Below are positions 35,779-45,280 of a stretch of DNA of 64,000 nucleotides, one piece after another. A program made the position numbers and the translations under genes. Position 1 is the first letter of the stretch. Each line of letters begins with the position of its first letter. Below the pieces are notes generated by a model. It saw only the letters and a list, made by a program, of their open reading frames with translations, searched no databases and was not told where the DNA came from. Origin of the DNA: Microbulbifer sp. A4B17 (lineage in GTDB: Bacteria; Pseudomonadota; Gammaproteobacteria; Pseudomonadales; Cellvibrionaceae); the NCBI RefSeq assembly GCF_003076275.1, contig NZ_CP029064.1:2676501-2740500 (forward strand), read 5' to 3'.

Positions 35779-36999
35779 TTAAACGACCAATTCGTTCATG
35801 CTCAGGATTGGCATCATAATGGCCATGACGATAAACAGTACGATAGCCGCCATAATCAGTAGCATCAGGGGCTCAAAGATACTGACAAAGGCAGTAACCG
35901 CACCCTGCAAATCCTGCTCTTGTGAATCCGCCGCCCGCTGTAGCATTTCATCGAGAGTACCCGAGGACTCACCACTGGCGATCATATAGATCATCATTGG
36001 TGGAAAGTAGCCCACATCTTCTAGTGCCTTTCGCAGGCTCCCCCCCTCACGCACACTTTTTTGAGCGGCGTCGAGGCGATCTTTGAGGAAGGTATTAGTC
36101 ATCACCCCACTGGCGATACCCATGGCCTGAACCAGCGGCACACTGCTGCCCGTGAGAATCGCGAGGGTACCCACATAGCGGGCACTCTGGGTACCGCGCA
36201 TCATCCAGCCAATAATTGGCAGCTCCAGCAAGCGGTGGTGGAAACGATATCGGATCGCCGGGCGCCGCAGCATCATTACAGCGCCAAATATCAACGCTCC
36301 GATTGCTGGTGGCACCAGCCACCCCCAGGCAGAAATGAAATCACTCATGGAGACCAGGATGCGGGTAGCAAGCGGCAAAACTTGCCCGGTTCCAGTAAAT
36401 ACCTCAATAACATCGGGCACCACGTAAACCATCAACCCGGTAACTACCAGCACACAGATAAACACCAAAACGACCGGGTAGATCAGCGCAAGCTGCACCT
36501 TCTGCCTAAACTGCTGCTGCCCTTCCGTGTAGTCACCGAGACGATCCAGGACCGCGTCCAAGTGACCCGAATGCTCCCCCGCTTCAACCGTAGCGCGATA
36601 GAGTTTGGGGAACGCCCGAGGAAAGCTGCTCAAAGCCAGTGCAAAGCTGTGCCCTTCCAGGATCTTACCCCGCACAGCCAATACCACGCGTTTGATTTTT
36701 TGGTTGCGAGTCTGGTTCGCAATGGCTCCAAGAGTTTCTTCCAGAGGAATACCCGCTCGAAGCAAGGTAGACATCTGACGAGTCAACAGAGCCAGGTTTT
36801 TTACACTCAGCCCAGGACTGCCAGACAGGAAACTGGCTCCGCCGCCCTTCTCTTCCTTCTCCGTAGCAGCACTGACTTCCAGGGGCACCATGCCCTTGGC
36901 GCGCAATTGCTGACGTGCAGCGCGCGCGCTATCCGCCTCAAGCGTACCGCGGCTCTTGCGGCCGGATGCTGCCAGCGCTGTATACTCAAAAGCTGCCAC
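35779..36999 (-). CDS. gspF: Type II secretion platform protein GspF
   Basis: A 406-residue polytopic inner-membrane protein of the assembly platform. Two T2SSF domains (about 70-195 and 270-395) are separated by membrane helices (VQLALIYPVVLVFICVLVVTG and the C-terminal FEPLMLLIMAAIVLFIVMAI). The N-terminus FEYTALAASGRKSRGTLEADS is the usual cytoplasmic start that contacts GspE. It begins 3 bases after the gspE stop. Confidence 0.95.
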   Translation of the reverse strand: MAAFEYTALAASGRKSRGTLEADSARAARQQLRAKGMVPLEVSAATEKEEKGGGASFLSGSPGLSVKNLALLTRQMSTLLRAGIPLEETLGAIANQTRNQKIKRVVLAVRGKILEGHSFALALSSFPRAFPKLYRATVEAGEHSGHLDAVLDRLGDYTEGQQQFRQKVQLALIYPVVLVFICVLVVTGLMVYVVPDVIEVFTGTGQVLPLATRILVSMSDFISAWGWLVPPAIGALIFGAVMMLRRPAIRYRFHHRLLELPIIGWMMRGTQSARYVGTLAILTGSSVPLVQAMGIASGVMTNTFLKDRLDAAQKSVREGGSLRKALEDVGYFPPMMIYMIASGESSGTLDEMLQRAADSQEQDLQGAVTAFVSIFEPLMLLIMAAIVLFIVMAIMMPILSMNELVV

Positions 37000-37001
37000 A
37001 A

Positions 37002-38498
37002 TCAGGACTCCTGCGTAACTCGTAGCACTTCCTCAAGGGAGGTCCTACCCGCCAGTACTTTTTCTATACCATCATCGCGGATGCTGGGGCCGAGTTTTCG
37101 GGCTTCGGCAACCAACTTACTCTCTGAAGCGCGATCGTGGATTAGTTGACGCATCACCTCGTTGAGCGGTACCAACTCATAAATACCAATACGACCGACA
37201 TAACCGCTATGGTTACACTCTTCACAGCCATTGGGTCGATAGATAATCGCTTCATCCTCAGGACCAACGCCGAGAACTTCACGCTCGCTGCTATCAGCCA
37301 CATGGGGCTGCTTACATTCGGGACACAGGACCCGCACCAGGCGCTGGGCCAAGACACCAATCAGGCTGGACGACAGCAGGAAAGGCTCAATTCCCATATC
37401 CACCAAACGGGTTACCGAGCCCAGCGCGGTGTTGGTGTGCAGGGTTGAAAGCACCAAGTGCCCGGTCAAACTCGCCTGGATCGCAATCTGCATGGTCTCC
37501 AGGTCGCGAATCTCACCAACCATCACCACATCGGGGTCCTGACGCAAAATCGCGCGAAGCCCTCGGGCGAAAGTCATATCGGCCTTGGTATTTACCTGGG
37601 TCTGCCCCACACCTTCCAGGTTGTATTCCACCGGGTCCTCTACCGTGAGAATATTTTTCTCTCGGTTATTGATACTACCGAGGCCGGCATACAAGGTGGT
37701 GGTTTTACCGGAGCCTGTTGGTCCGGTCACTAGAATAATGCCATGGGGATGCGCCAACAGGTCTGTCATCACGCTCAAGTCGCGGTCTGCCATACCCAGT
37801 TTGCTCAGGTCCATTTTACCCGCCTGCTTATCCAGCAGACGCATTACAACCCGCTCACCGGCCGATGAGGGCATGGTGGAAACACGCACATCCACTTCAC
37901 GGCCGGCCATCAATAAGGAGATACGACCATCCTGGGGCACGCGTTTCTCGGCGATATCCAGCTTTGCCATTACCTTGATACGGGATACCAGTAATGGAGC
38001 CAGTGCCCGCCGGGGCTGTAGTACCTCGCGAAGCACACCATCCACCCGGAAGCGCACTACAAGGCGCTTCTCAAAGGTTTCAATATGAATATCCGAAGCG
38101 CCCTGTTTGAGCGACTCGGCAAAAATTGCATTGATCAATTTGACGATGGGTGCATCGTCTTCCTGCTCCAACAAGTCTTCTGTCTCTGGCAGCGAGTCGG
38201 CGACTGCTGCAAGATCCAAGTCTTCACCCAGGCCCTCGACTTCAGAGAGGTTGCCCCCCTCCCTGTTTTCGTACAGGCGCTGTAAAGCCCCCTGGAAAAC
38301 GTCTTCTTCTACGGCCTCCAAAGATACAGCCGCACCGCTGATGCGCTGTACTTCGGCAACCGCCGATGGACTCAGCGGCGCCACATATTGGCAGAGGGGT
38401 TTGCCTTCCTGCTCTGTTAACAGAACCCTATGACGCTTTGCAAAAGCGTATGGAAGGCGGCGGATTGTTGGAGTCCCTGTTCCTGTTTCAGCCGTCAT
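37002..38498 (-). CDS. gspE: Type II secretion ATPase GspE
   Basis: A 498-residue hexameric ATPase that powers pseudopilus extension from the cytoplasm. An N-terminal GspL-binding domain (about 1-110) is followed by the N2 domain (FAESLKQGASDIHIE) and the catalytic domain. Walker A is GPTGSGKTTT (about 259-268), the Asp box and Walker B include LRQDPDVVMVGEIRD, and the His box is TGHLVLSTLHTN. The tetracysteine zinc motif CPEC...CEEC is near 400-440. Its start overlaps the gspD stop by four bases. Confidence 0.96.
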   Translation of the reverse strand: MTAETGTGTPTIRRLPYAFAKRHRVLLTEQEGKPLCQYVAPLSPSAVAEVQRISGAAVSLEAVEEDVFQGALQRLYENREGGNLSEVEGLGEDLDLAAVADSLPETEDLLEQEDDAPIVKLINAIFAESLKQGASDIHIETFEKRLVVRFRVDGVLREVLQPRRALAPLLVSRIKVMAKLDIAEKRVPQDGRISLLMAGREVDVRVSTMPSSAGERVVMRLLDKQAGKMDLSKLGMADRDLSVMTDLLAHPHGIILVTGPTGSGKTTTLYAGLGSINNREKNILTVEDPVEYNLEGVGQTQVNTKADMTFARGLRAILRQDPDVVMVGEIRDLETMQIAIQASLTGHLVLSTLHTNTALGSVTRLVDMGIEPFLLSSSLIGVLAQRLVRVLCPECKQPHVADSSEREVLGVGPEDEAIIYRPNGCEECNHSGYVGRIGIYELVPLNEVMRQLIHDRASESKLVAEARKLGPSIRDDGIEKVLAGRTSLEEVLRVTQES

Positions 38499-40504
38499 TT
38501 AGCTTCTTCTACCTCCAACACCTCAACATCCACTTCCTCTTCCAGTGATTCAATGGCGGCACCATCTATAGAACCATCTACCGGCGCAGGGCTCTCGTTA
38601 TAGGTGCCTGTTGGCGGCATCATGTCAGGCAGTACATCACCGCGGTGCCAATCCCAGATCAGGCTGGTGCGGTCTTTCAGGAATATTTGCTTCTGCTGCA
38701 TATCCATGTAGCGCTTGCGAGTCTCTTCATAGCCAGCAACCTGACTGCTGAGGATTCTTGGGCGCAGGAACACCATCAGGTTAGTTTTGCTAACGCTCTT
38801 TTCAGTATTTCTGAATAGACGACCAATACCTGGGATATCGCCTAGAAGGGGCACTTTGGACACAGTTTCACTAACCTGATCCTCCATCAAACCACCCAGC
38901 ACCAGAATAGCGCCGTCATCGATCAATACTTTGGTGCGGATCTCGCGCTTACTGGTAACAATGTCAGAAGCACCTTCCGCCGCTGCCGTCGCAGACGAGA
39001 GGACATTTTCAACCTTCTGCTCAATCTCCAAAGTCACTGAGTTATTGTTGTTTACACGAGGAATAACTTTGAGAGTGGTACCCACATCCTCACGCTGAAT
39101 GGTGGTAAAGGGGTCATCATTGCTACCGGACAACAACTGCTCACCAGTAATAAAGGGTACGTTCTGGCCGACTAGAATCTCAGCTTCTTCATTATCCAAA
39201 GCCATAATGGTCGGTGTAGACAGGATATTGGTATTACTCTCTGACGCGACTGCATTAATAGCAGCACGAATATCACCACCACTGAGGTAGCCCAGGTGTA
39301 ATGCACCAGCTCCCACCAAATCAGTCACCGGAAGTGAAAATGGATTGGGATCACCATTCTCGTCCTCACCTAACTGATTATTCCAGCCCGCAACAGCATT
39401 GTTGCCGGAACCAGCAATCCAACTAATACCCAGTTCGTTACCAGTGCCCTCTACGACCTCTACGATAATTGCCTCGATAAGAACCTGGGCTCGGCGTACA
39501 TCCAACCTGGCAATAACACCCTTCATAGTTTCAAGGAGAGCGGGTGGAGCAGTTAATACCAGCGCGTTGAGCGACTCGTTAACCTGAATACTGACTTCAA
39601 TATTTGCCGCTTGCTGGTCTTTCTCTGTGTTCTGGATACTACCGCTCATGCCTTCGAGGATAGGTTTCAGGTCTGCCGCATTGGCATACTGGATATAGAC
39701 AACAGCGGTGTTACCCTCGCCATCCAGCGGTGCATCAAGGCGGCCTATTACCGTCTTAATCTGTTGGCGGGTAACCGGGTCTCCGGTCAGGAGAATACTG
39801 TTGGAGCGTTCATCAACAGAAATACGCAGCGGCTGCACTTCCTTACCCGCTTTGCCCCCACTCGATTGAAGCAGGTCGGTTAGAACTTGCTTTACTTCCT
39901 TAGCGGAGGCAAACATCAGCGGCACCACTTCAATATCGATAGCGCCAGCGCGGTCAAGCTGCTTTACCAGGCGGATAATCTGATCAATATTGGCAGCGCG
40001 ATCAGCAATAATCAGGGTGTTGGTATCTGCATAGGCAGCCAAGTGCCCAGTTTGCGGGATCAGTGGGCGCAACATGGCGATCAGCTGTGAAGCGGAAATA
40101 TTCTCAACCCTTACAGTGCGAACAACCAGGGATTCCGCCGGAGCTCGCGTGGTCTCATCGGCGACGGGTATCGCTTGTTGCTTGGCAAGTGCATCAGGAA
40201 CCACTTTCCAGGTTCCGCCCTGCTCCACCAAACTAAAACCATTGACCTGAAGCACCGACATAAATACATCAAAGGCTTCATTGTGAGTCATTGGGTCGCC
40301 CGCAACTACGGTGACCTTACCTTTAACATTAGGGTGGACAATTATATTTTTGCCAGTGAAGTCGGCGGCCCAATTAATTAGATCGCGAATATCTGCATTG
40401 TCGAGAGAAAGGGTAACCCGCTCCGGGCCCTGAGCCAGCGTTGCAGTACAAACAAAAAAACTCAATCCGACCGCAATCAGCCGCCGATAAAACATCTTCA
40501 TCAT
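38495..40504 (-). CDS. gspD: Type II secretion secretin GspD
   Basis: A 669-residue outer-membrane secretin. A signal peptide (about 1-24) is followed by the N0 domain (RVTLSLDNADIRDLINWAADFTGKNIIVHP), the N1-N3 KH-like repeats, and the secretin barrel with NVPFITGEQ and VPLLGDIPGIGRLFRNTEKS, the family signature. The C-terminus is an acidic S-domain-like tail where a pilotin could bind. It overlaps gspE by four bases. Confidence 0.95.
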   Translation of the reverse strand: MMKMFYRRLIAVGLSFFVCTATLAQGPERVTLSLDNADIRDLINWAADFTGKNIIVHPNVKGKVTVVAGDPMTHNEAFDVFMSVLQVNGFSLVEQGGTWKVVPDALAKQQAIPVADETTRAPAESLVVRTVRVENISASQLIAMLRPLIPQTGHLAAYADTNTLIIADRAANIDQIIRLVKQLDRAGAIDIEVVPLMFASAKEVKQVLTDLLQSSGGKAGKEVQPLRISVDERSNSILLTGDPVTRQQIKTVIGRLDAPLDGEGNTAVVYIQYANAADLKPILEGMSGSIQNTEKDQQAANIEVSIQVNESLNALVLTAPPALLETMKGVIARLDVRRAQVLIEAIIVEVVEGTGNELGISWIAGSGNNAVAGWNNQLGEDENGDPNPFSLPVTDLVGAGALHLGYLSGGDIRAAINAVASESNTNILSTPTIMALDNEEAEILVGQNVPFITGEQLLSGSNDDPFTTIQREDVGTTLKVIPRVNNNNSVTLEIEQKVENVLSSATAAAEGASDIVTSKREIRTKVLIDDGAILVLGGLMEDQVSETVSKVPLLGDIPGIGRLFRNTEKSVSKTNLMVFLRPRILSSQVAGYEETRKRYMDMQQKQIFLKDRTSLIWDWHRGDVLPDMMPPTGTYNESPAPVDGSIDGAAIESLEEEVDVEVLEVEEAK

Positions 40505-40561
40505 TATTTATCTGGCTCTAGTAAATGTTCAAAAAATCAAAACAATCTAGGTTGATAGTTT

Positions 40562-41254
40562 TTATTTGGGCTCACGCTGAGCACGGCGCTCGCGAGCCAA
40601 TTCACGCAGTTGCTCCATTCTCTCCCGAATATTCTGCTGGTTCTCACCCCGTTGAGCAGTTGTCCTGGAACTGGAGCTTGACGTTCTCCGTCTGGAACTA
40701 CTGACGCCTTTTAGTGGCACGTTTGGTCTACCGTCTACTTCTGGGTATGTCAGTTTTTCCATCCTGCCATTACGACGAAGAACCACATGGTCAACCTCAA
40801 CAGAATAAAGTTCGGCTCCACCTGGCAACCGGTCACCGACATACAAACGCTTAGAGGGTTTACCTTTCTCCGACACCAAAGCACTGGCTTTGGTTTTATT
40901 GGAACTATCAAAAACACCGGATAAAACAATATTCAGCTGGGTCAGAGGAATATTTTCGAGGTCGACTTCAGGGACTTCCGTAGCCTTTTTGGGTTCAGCA
41001 CGACCAAAGAACGGCGTACTGGGGAGACTGGCAGCACTGGGAGGAGGGGCACCTCTCGGACTTTTGCGCTCCACGAGCAGGGACTCCTGTGGATCGCTTG
41101 GGGCCAGTAAGGAGCCATAGGCAAACAAATTGCCGGACAACCACAACAGGCCAACAGCTGATGCCGCCATGGTGCCACGGGAAAGTCCTTTACTCGACTC
41201 ACCCTGGGCAAACTTACTGCCAAATGAGCTTACGGCTCGCGCTAGAGGGGACAT
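40562..41254 (-). CDS. gspC: Type II secretion protein GspC, short form without PDZ
   Basis: A roughly 230-residue bitopic protein linking the inner-membrane platform to the secretin. One membrane helix near residues 25-45 (SAVGLLWLSGNLFAYGSLL) is followed by a proline-rich linker and the homology region (PLTQLNIVLSGVFDSSNKTKASALVSE to KLTYPEV). The usual PDZ or coiled-coil end is replaced by a Ser/Arg-rich linker and a short basic helix. It is first in the gsp operon. The ATG at 41254 fits GTGGG 7 bases upstream; 41260 is also possible. Confidence 0.88.
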   Translation of the reverse strand: MSPLARAVSSFGSKFAQGESSKGLSRGTMAASAVGLLWLSGNLFAYGSLLAPSDPQESLLVERKSPRGAPPPSAASLPSTPFFGRAEPKKATEVPEVDLENIPLTQLNIVLSGVFDSSNKTKASALVSEKGKPSKRLYVGDRLPGGAELYSVEVDHVVLRRNGRMEKLTYPEVDGRPNVPLKGVSSSRRRTSSSSSRTTAQRGENQQNIRERMEQLRELARERRAQREPK

Positions 41255-41410
41255 GAACATACCCACATATAAGTTCAACTTTCTGAGGTTATTGGTTTTT
41301 GACGCCTATTTTCTTGCCTCAGCCCGGGAAAGGCAACGCTCCTGCCAACTTAAACGCTGCAAACCCTCATTTCGTCCCTTAAATTGCACACTAGTTCCGC
41401 AGGTTGTCAC

Positions 41411-41445
41411 CAAAAAACGAAAAAAGGCGGCATGACGCCGCCTTT
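41411..41445 (-). terminator. Terminator of etfBA
   Basis: On the minus strand AAAGGCGGC/GCCGCCTTT is followed by a long T-run, about 30 bases past the etfA stop. It isolates the ETF genes from the gsp operon that follows on the same strand. Confidence 0.88.
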
Positions 41446-41475
41446 ATTAATGCCGACTAGTATAGCAATCGGGCA

Positions 41476-42405
41476 TTACAGCTTGGTTTCAAGCTCAGGT
41501 ACCGCTTCAAACAGGTCTGCTACCAGGCCGTAGTCAGCAACAGAGAAGATCGGCGCCTCTTCGTCTTTATTGATAGCCACGATTACCTTGGAGTCTTTCA
41601 TACCTGCCAAATGCTGGATTGCACCGGAAATACCAACGGCAATGTACAGATCAGGAGCAACGATTTTACCGGTTTGACCAACCTGCATATCGTTAGGCAC
41701 GAAGCCTGCATCCACAGCGGCACGGGAGGCACCAACAGCAGCACCCAGCTTGTCGGCCAGCTTATACAGCATTTCGAAGTTTTCACCGTTCTGCATGCCA
41801 CGGCCGCCAGAGATTACTACGCTTGCTGCAGTCAACTCAGGACGGTCGGATACAGCCAGCTCCTCGCCGACAAAAGAGGACACGCCAGCGTCATCTGCAA
41901 TATCTACAGACTCAACCGCAGCACTTCCACCTTCAGCCGCCACAGCGTCAAAGGCAGTGGTACGTACAGAGATTACCTTGATGGCATCGGAACTCTGTAC
42001 AGTGGCAATAACGTTACCGGCATAAATCGGGCGCTTGAAAGTGTCTGCACTTTCAACAGCGACGATGTCGGAAATCGGCTGAACATCCAATAGCGCAGCA
42101 GCGCGTGGCAGCATGTTCTTACCAGTAGTAGTGGCTGGAGCCAGGATGTGACCGTAGTCTTTACCCAAGTCCGCTACCAGCTTGGCAACATTTTCAGCCA
42201 GCTGGTGCTCGTAAGCGGCGTTATCTGCCAGCAGTACCTTGGAAACACCTTCCACTTTAGAGGCAGTTTCCGCTACAGTGGCACAGCCAGATCCAGCTAC
42301 CAATACTGCAATATCACCGCCAATAGCTTTAGCAGCAGCGATGGTGTTGAGCGTAGCGCCCTTCAGCTCGGCGTTGTCGTGTTCAGCAATAACCAGAATG
42401 CTCAT
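41476..42405 (-). CDS. etfA: Electron transfer flavoprotein alpha subunit
   Basis: A 309-residue FAD-binding subunit of ETF, which carries electrons from acyl-CoA and related dehydrogenases. The N-terminal half opens [22 protein letters not shown]. The C-terminal FAD domain shows the signature [52 protein letters not shown] and the final [21 protein letters not shown]. It overlaps etfB by one base. Confidence 0.96.
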   Translation of the reverse strand: MSILVIAEHDNAELKGATLNTIAAAKAIGGDIAVLVAGSGCATVAETASKVEGVSKVLLADNAAYEHQLAENVAKLVADLGKDYGHILAPATTTGKNMLPRAAALLDVQPISDIVAVESADTFKRPIYAGNVIATVQSSDAIKVISVRTTAFDAVAAEGGSAAVESVDIADDAGVSSFVGEELAVSDRPELTAASVVISGGRGMQNGENFEMLYKLADKLGAAVGASRAAVDAGFVPNDMQVGQTGKIVAPDLYIAVGISGAIQHLAGMKDSKVIVAINKDEEAPIFSVADYGLVADLFEAVPELETKL

Positions 42406-43154
42406 CAGATTACCTTCGCCTCGTTTTTCAGTTTCTCTACCAGTTCAGCAACGTCAGCAACTTTAATACCTGCTTGACGCTCAGCCGGCGGCTCAACCTT
42501 CAGGGTTTTGGTGCGGGGAGTGATATCCACACCCAGCTCATCCGGGGTGGTGGTATCCAGGGGCTTGCGCTTTGCCTTCATGATGTTAGGCAGGGAAGCG
42601 TAACGCGGTTCATTCAGGCGCAGATCGGTGGTGACGATAGCCGGCAGTTTCAGCTCAACAGTCTGCAGGCCGCCGTCGATCTCTCGGGTCACCTTAACAG
42701 TATCACCTTCTACAGCAACTTCAGATGCGAAGGTACCTTGCCCCATACCGGTCAGCGCACCCAGCATCTGGCCAGTCTGGTTGTTATCGCCATCGATGGA
42801 CTGCTTGCCCAGAATAACCATTTGAGGCTCTTCTTTTTCAACAATCGCCTTCAGGCACTTGGCTACCGCCAGGGGCTGCAGCTCGGCATCGGTCTCAACC
42901 AGGATACCGCGATCGGCACCCAGAGCCAGTGCAGTGCGGATTTGCTCTTGGCATTGCTTGGAGCCCATGGAAACGGCGACTATCTCGCTGACAACGCCTT
43001 TTTCCTTCAAGCGCACCGCCTCTTCTACTGCGATTTCGCAGAAGGGGTTGATAGACATTTTGACGTTGGCTGTATCAACGTCAGAGCCGTCCGCCTTCGG
43101 GCGAACCTTGACGTTGTAGTCAACAACGCGTTTCACAGCTACAAGAACTTTCAT
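42405..43154 (-). CDS. etfB: Electron transfer flavoprotein beta subunit
   Basis: A 249-residue AMP-binding subunit of [23 protein letters not shown] at the start and [44 protein letters not shown] and [22 protein letters not shown] are the conserved family blocks. It is co-transcribed with etfA and divergent from the ETF-QO gene. Confidence 0.96.
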   Translation of the reverse strand: MKVLVAVKRVVDYNVKVRPKADGSDVDTANVKMSINPFCEIAVEEAVRLKEKGVVSEIVAVSMGSKQCQEQIRTALALGADRGILVETDAELQPLAVAKCLKAIVEKEEPQMVILGKQSIDGDNNQTGQMLGALTGMGQGTFASEVAVEGDTVKVTREIDGGLQTVELKLPAIVTTDLRLNEPRYASLPNIMKAKRKPLDTTTPDELGVDITPRTKTLKVEPPAERQAGIKVADVAELVEKLKNEAKVI

Positions 43155-43508
43155 GGAAATCCCGTCTCAAATATGCTTTTTAACAGCCGCGACTGACAAT
43201 TCACGTCGCGAACGGATACGGTGTTCTGGTCAAACAAGTGTTTGAACGGCGTGTATGGTGGCGGTTCTATAGCGCAAAATCAATAGTCAAATGGAAGTCC
43301 CTCCTGCCATTCACAAAATCTATTTCCGGGAATAGGAACCACCTATCCACTCCCAGTAAGCCGTTGAAATACAGCGCATTTGCCATAGCAAATGAATAGT
43401 CATGCAATTGGTAGGGTTGATTAAACGCCTATATAATCCGCCAGCAATATAAATGATAAGGCCGGATTGGCCGCAAAAAAGTTGAATACAACTGCTGAGG
43501 AGAGTGCC
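43155..43508. other. Divergent promoter region of etfBA and etfD
   Basis: About 350 bases between two oppositely directed genes of the same electron-transfer pathway, likely holding both promoters and shared control sites. No palindrome stood out well enough to name a regulator. Confidence 0.5.
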
Positions 43509-45146
43509 GTGGAACGCGAATCAATGGAATACGATGTAGTGATCGTGGGTGCCGGCCCCGCTGGATTGGCCGCGGCCTGTCGTATTCGTCAGCTCAATGA
43601 AGACGTCTCTGTGTGTGTCGTGGAGAAAGGCTCTGAGGTAGGAGCTCATATCCTGTCCGGTGCTGTATTTGAGCCCACCGCCCTGAATGAACTCTTCCCC
43701 GACTGGAAAGAACGTGGAGCCCCCCTCAATACTGAGGTAAAAGGTGATGATATCTACGTCCTGCGCAGCGAAGAGAACTCTATCAAAGTCCCCAACATGT
43801 TCGTGCCCAGTACCATGCACAATGAGGGCAATTACATTATCAGTCTCGGCAATCTATGCCGCTGGCTGGGAGAGCAGGCAGAAAACCTGGGGGTGGAAAT
43901 CTTCCCCGGCTTCGCCGCTGCTGAAGTTCTATACAACGAAGATGGCTCCGTAAAAGGTATCGCCACTGGCGATATGGGCATCGGTATGAATGGCGAGCAG
44001 AAGGACTCCTATATGCCCGGCATGGAGCTGCACGCCAAGTACACCCTTTTCGCTGAGGGCTGTCGCGGCCACCTGGGCAAACAGCTGATAGAACGCTTCA
44101 AGCTGGATGAGGATACCGATCCACAGCATTACGGCATCGGCATTAAAGAAATTTGGAAAGTCCCCGCAGACAAACACCAGCAGGGCCTGGTTGTTCATAC
44201 TGCCGGCTGGCCGCTGGATCAAAGCTCCACCCACGGTGGCGGCTTCCTTTATCACCTGGAAGATAACCAGGTTGTCGTTGGCTTAATTACTGACCTCGCC
44301 TACAGCAACCCTCATGTGAGCCCATTTGACGAGTTTCAGCGCTATAAGCACCATCCGGTAATCAAGCAGTACCTGGAAGGTGGCGAGCGCGTCGCCTATG
44401 GTGCCCGCGCGATTGTTAAAGGCGGCCTGCAATCCCAGCCGAAGATGACCTTCCCCGGTGGGCTACTGATCGGTGACAACGCCGGCACCCTTAACTTTGC
44501 CAAGATCAAGGGCAATCACACTGCGATGAAGTCCGGCATGATCGCCGCTGAGTCGGTAGTTGAAGCCCTCGCCGCTGAGCGCAATAGCGAAGAGTTAACT
44601 GATTACACCACCAAGTATCGCGACAGCTGGGCTTGGAAAGAGCTGCACATGCAGCGCAACTTCGGCCCAGCCCAACACAAATGGGGTAATATCCTTGGCT
44701 CCGCCTACGCCTTTGTGGATATCAATATCTTTAAAGGCAAGCTTCCCTGGACCCTGCGCGACACCAAAGCAGACCACGCACAGCTTAAGCCCGCTGCGGA
44801 CTGCGCAAAAATTGACTACCCGAAGCCCGACGGCGTCCTCAGCTTTGACAAGCTGTCTTCTGTGTTTATTTCAAACACTAACCACGAAGAAGACCAGCCT
44901 TGCCACCTGACCCTGAAAGACCCAGAGGTTCCATTGAACCACAACCTGCCGATTTACGATGAGCCCGCTCAGCGCTACTGCCCTGCCGGGGTCTACGAGG
45001 TAGTTGAAGACACCAACGGCAAGCGCTTCCAGATAAACGCTCAAAACTGCGTGCACTGTAAGACTTGTGACATCAAGGACCCTACCCAAAATATTGTTTG
45101 GGTAACCCCAGAAGGTGCAGGCGGCCCCAACTACCCAAATATGTAA
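43509..45146 (+). CDS. etfD: Electron transfer flavoprotein-ubiquinone oxidoreductase
   Basis: A 545-residue FAD and 4Fe-4S enzyme that passes electrons from ETF to ubiquinone at the inner membrane. The FAD loop VVIVGAGPAGLAAACRIRQL is at the N-terminus, the quinone-site region includes GGFLYHLEDNQVVVGLI, and the C-terminal cluster ligands lie in YCPAGVYE and NCVHCKTCDIKDPTQNI. The GTG at 43509 is chosen because GAGGAG precedes it and the product then begins MERESMEYDVV, as in pseudomonads; the frame is open to 43467. A strong terminator follows. Confidence 0.95.
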   Translation: MERESMEYDVVIVGAGPAGLAAACRIRQLNEDVSVCVVEKGSEVGAHILSGAVFEPTALNELFPDWKERGAPLNTEVKGDDIYVLRSEENSIKVPNMFVPSTMHNEGNYIISLGNLCRWLGEQAENLGVEIFPGFAAAEVLYNEDGSVKGIATGDMGIGMNGEQKDSYMPGMELHAKYTLFAEGCRGHLGKQLIERFKLDEDTDPQHYGIGIKEIWKVPADKHQQGLVVHTAGWPLDQSSTHGGGFLYHLEDNQVVVGLITDLAYSNPHVSPFDEFQRYKHHPVIKQYLEGGERVAYGARAIVKGGLQSQPKMTFPGGLLIGDNAGTLNFAKIKGNHTAMKSGMIAAESVVEALAAERNSEELTDYTTKYRDSWAWKELHMQRNFGPAQHKWGNILGSAYAFVDINIFKGKLPWTLRDTKADHAQLKPAADCAKIDYPKPDGVLSFDKLSSVFISNTNHEEDQPCHLTLKDPEVPLNHNLPIYDEPAQRYCPAGVYEVVEDTNGKRFQINAQNCVHCKTCDIKDPTQNIVWVTPEGAGGPNYPNM

Positions 45147-45160
45147 TCTGGTTGATATTC

Positions 45161-45188
45161 AAAATGGCGCCTTGGGCGCCATTTTTTT
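45161..45188 (+). terminator. Terminator of etfD
   Basis: AATGGCGCC/GGCGCCATT with a three-base loop and seven T residues, 15 bases after the stop. Confidence 0.9.
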
Positions 45189-45225
45189 GCGCGCGGATTT
45201 TCAAATTTTCTTAAGCCTGCCCAAA

Positions 45226-45258
45226 CAAAAAACCAGGAGACATCAAGTGCTCCTGGCT
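45226..45258 (-). terminator. Terminator of the TonB receptor/lipoprotein operon
   Basis: On the minus strand CCAGGAG/CTCCTGG with a ten-base loop is followed by six T residues, about 25 bases past the receptor stop. Confidence 0.85.
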
Positions 45259-45280
45259 TTCGGTAAGTCCAACAAAAAAA

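Noticed and set aside
34500-36000. CRISPR array or tandem repeats
   Set aside because: No regularly spaced identical repeats were found here or elsewhere; the only tandem protein repeats are in the gene at 57425.
43467-43508. Upstream start of etfD
   Set aside because: The added residues are not family-like and the strong ribosome site GAGGAG precedes the GTG at 43509.
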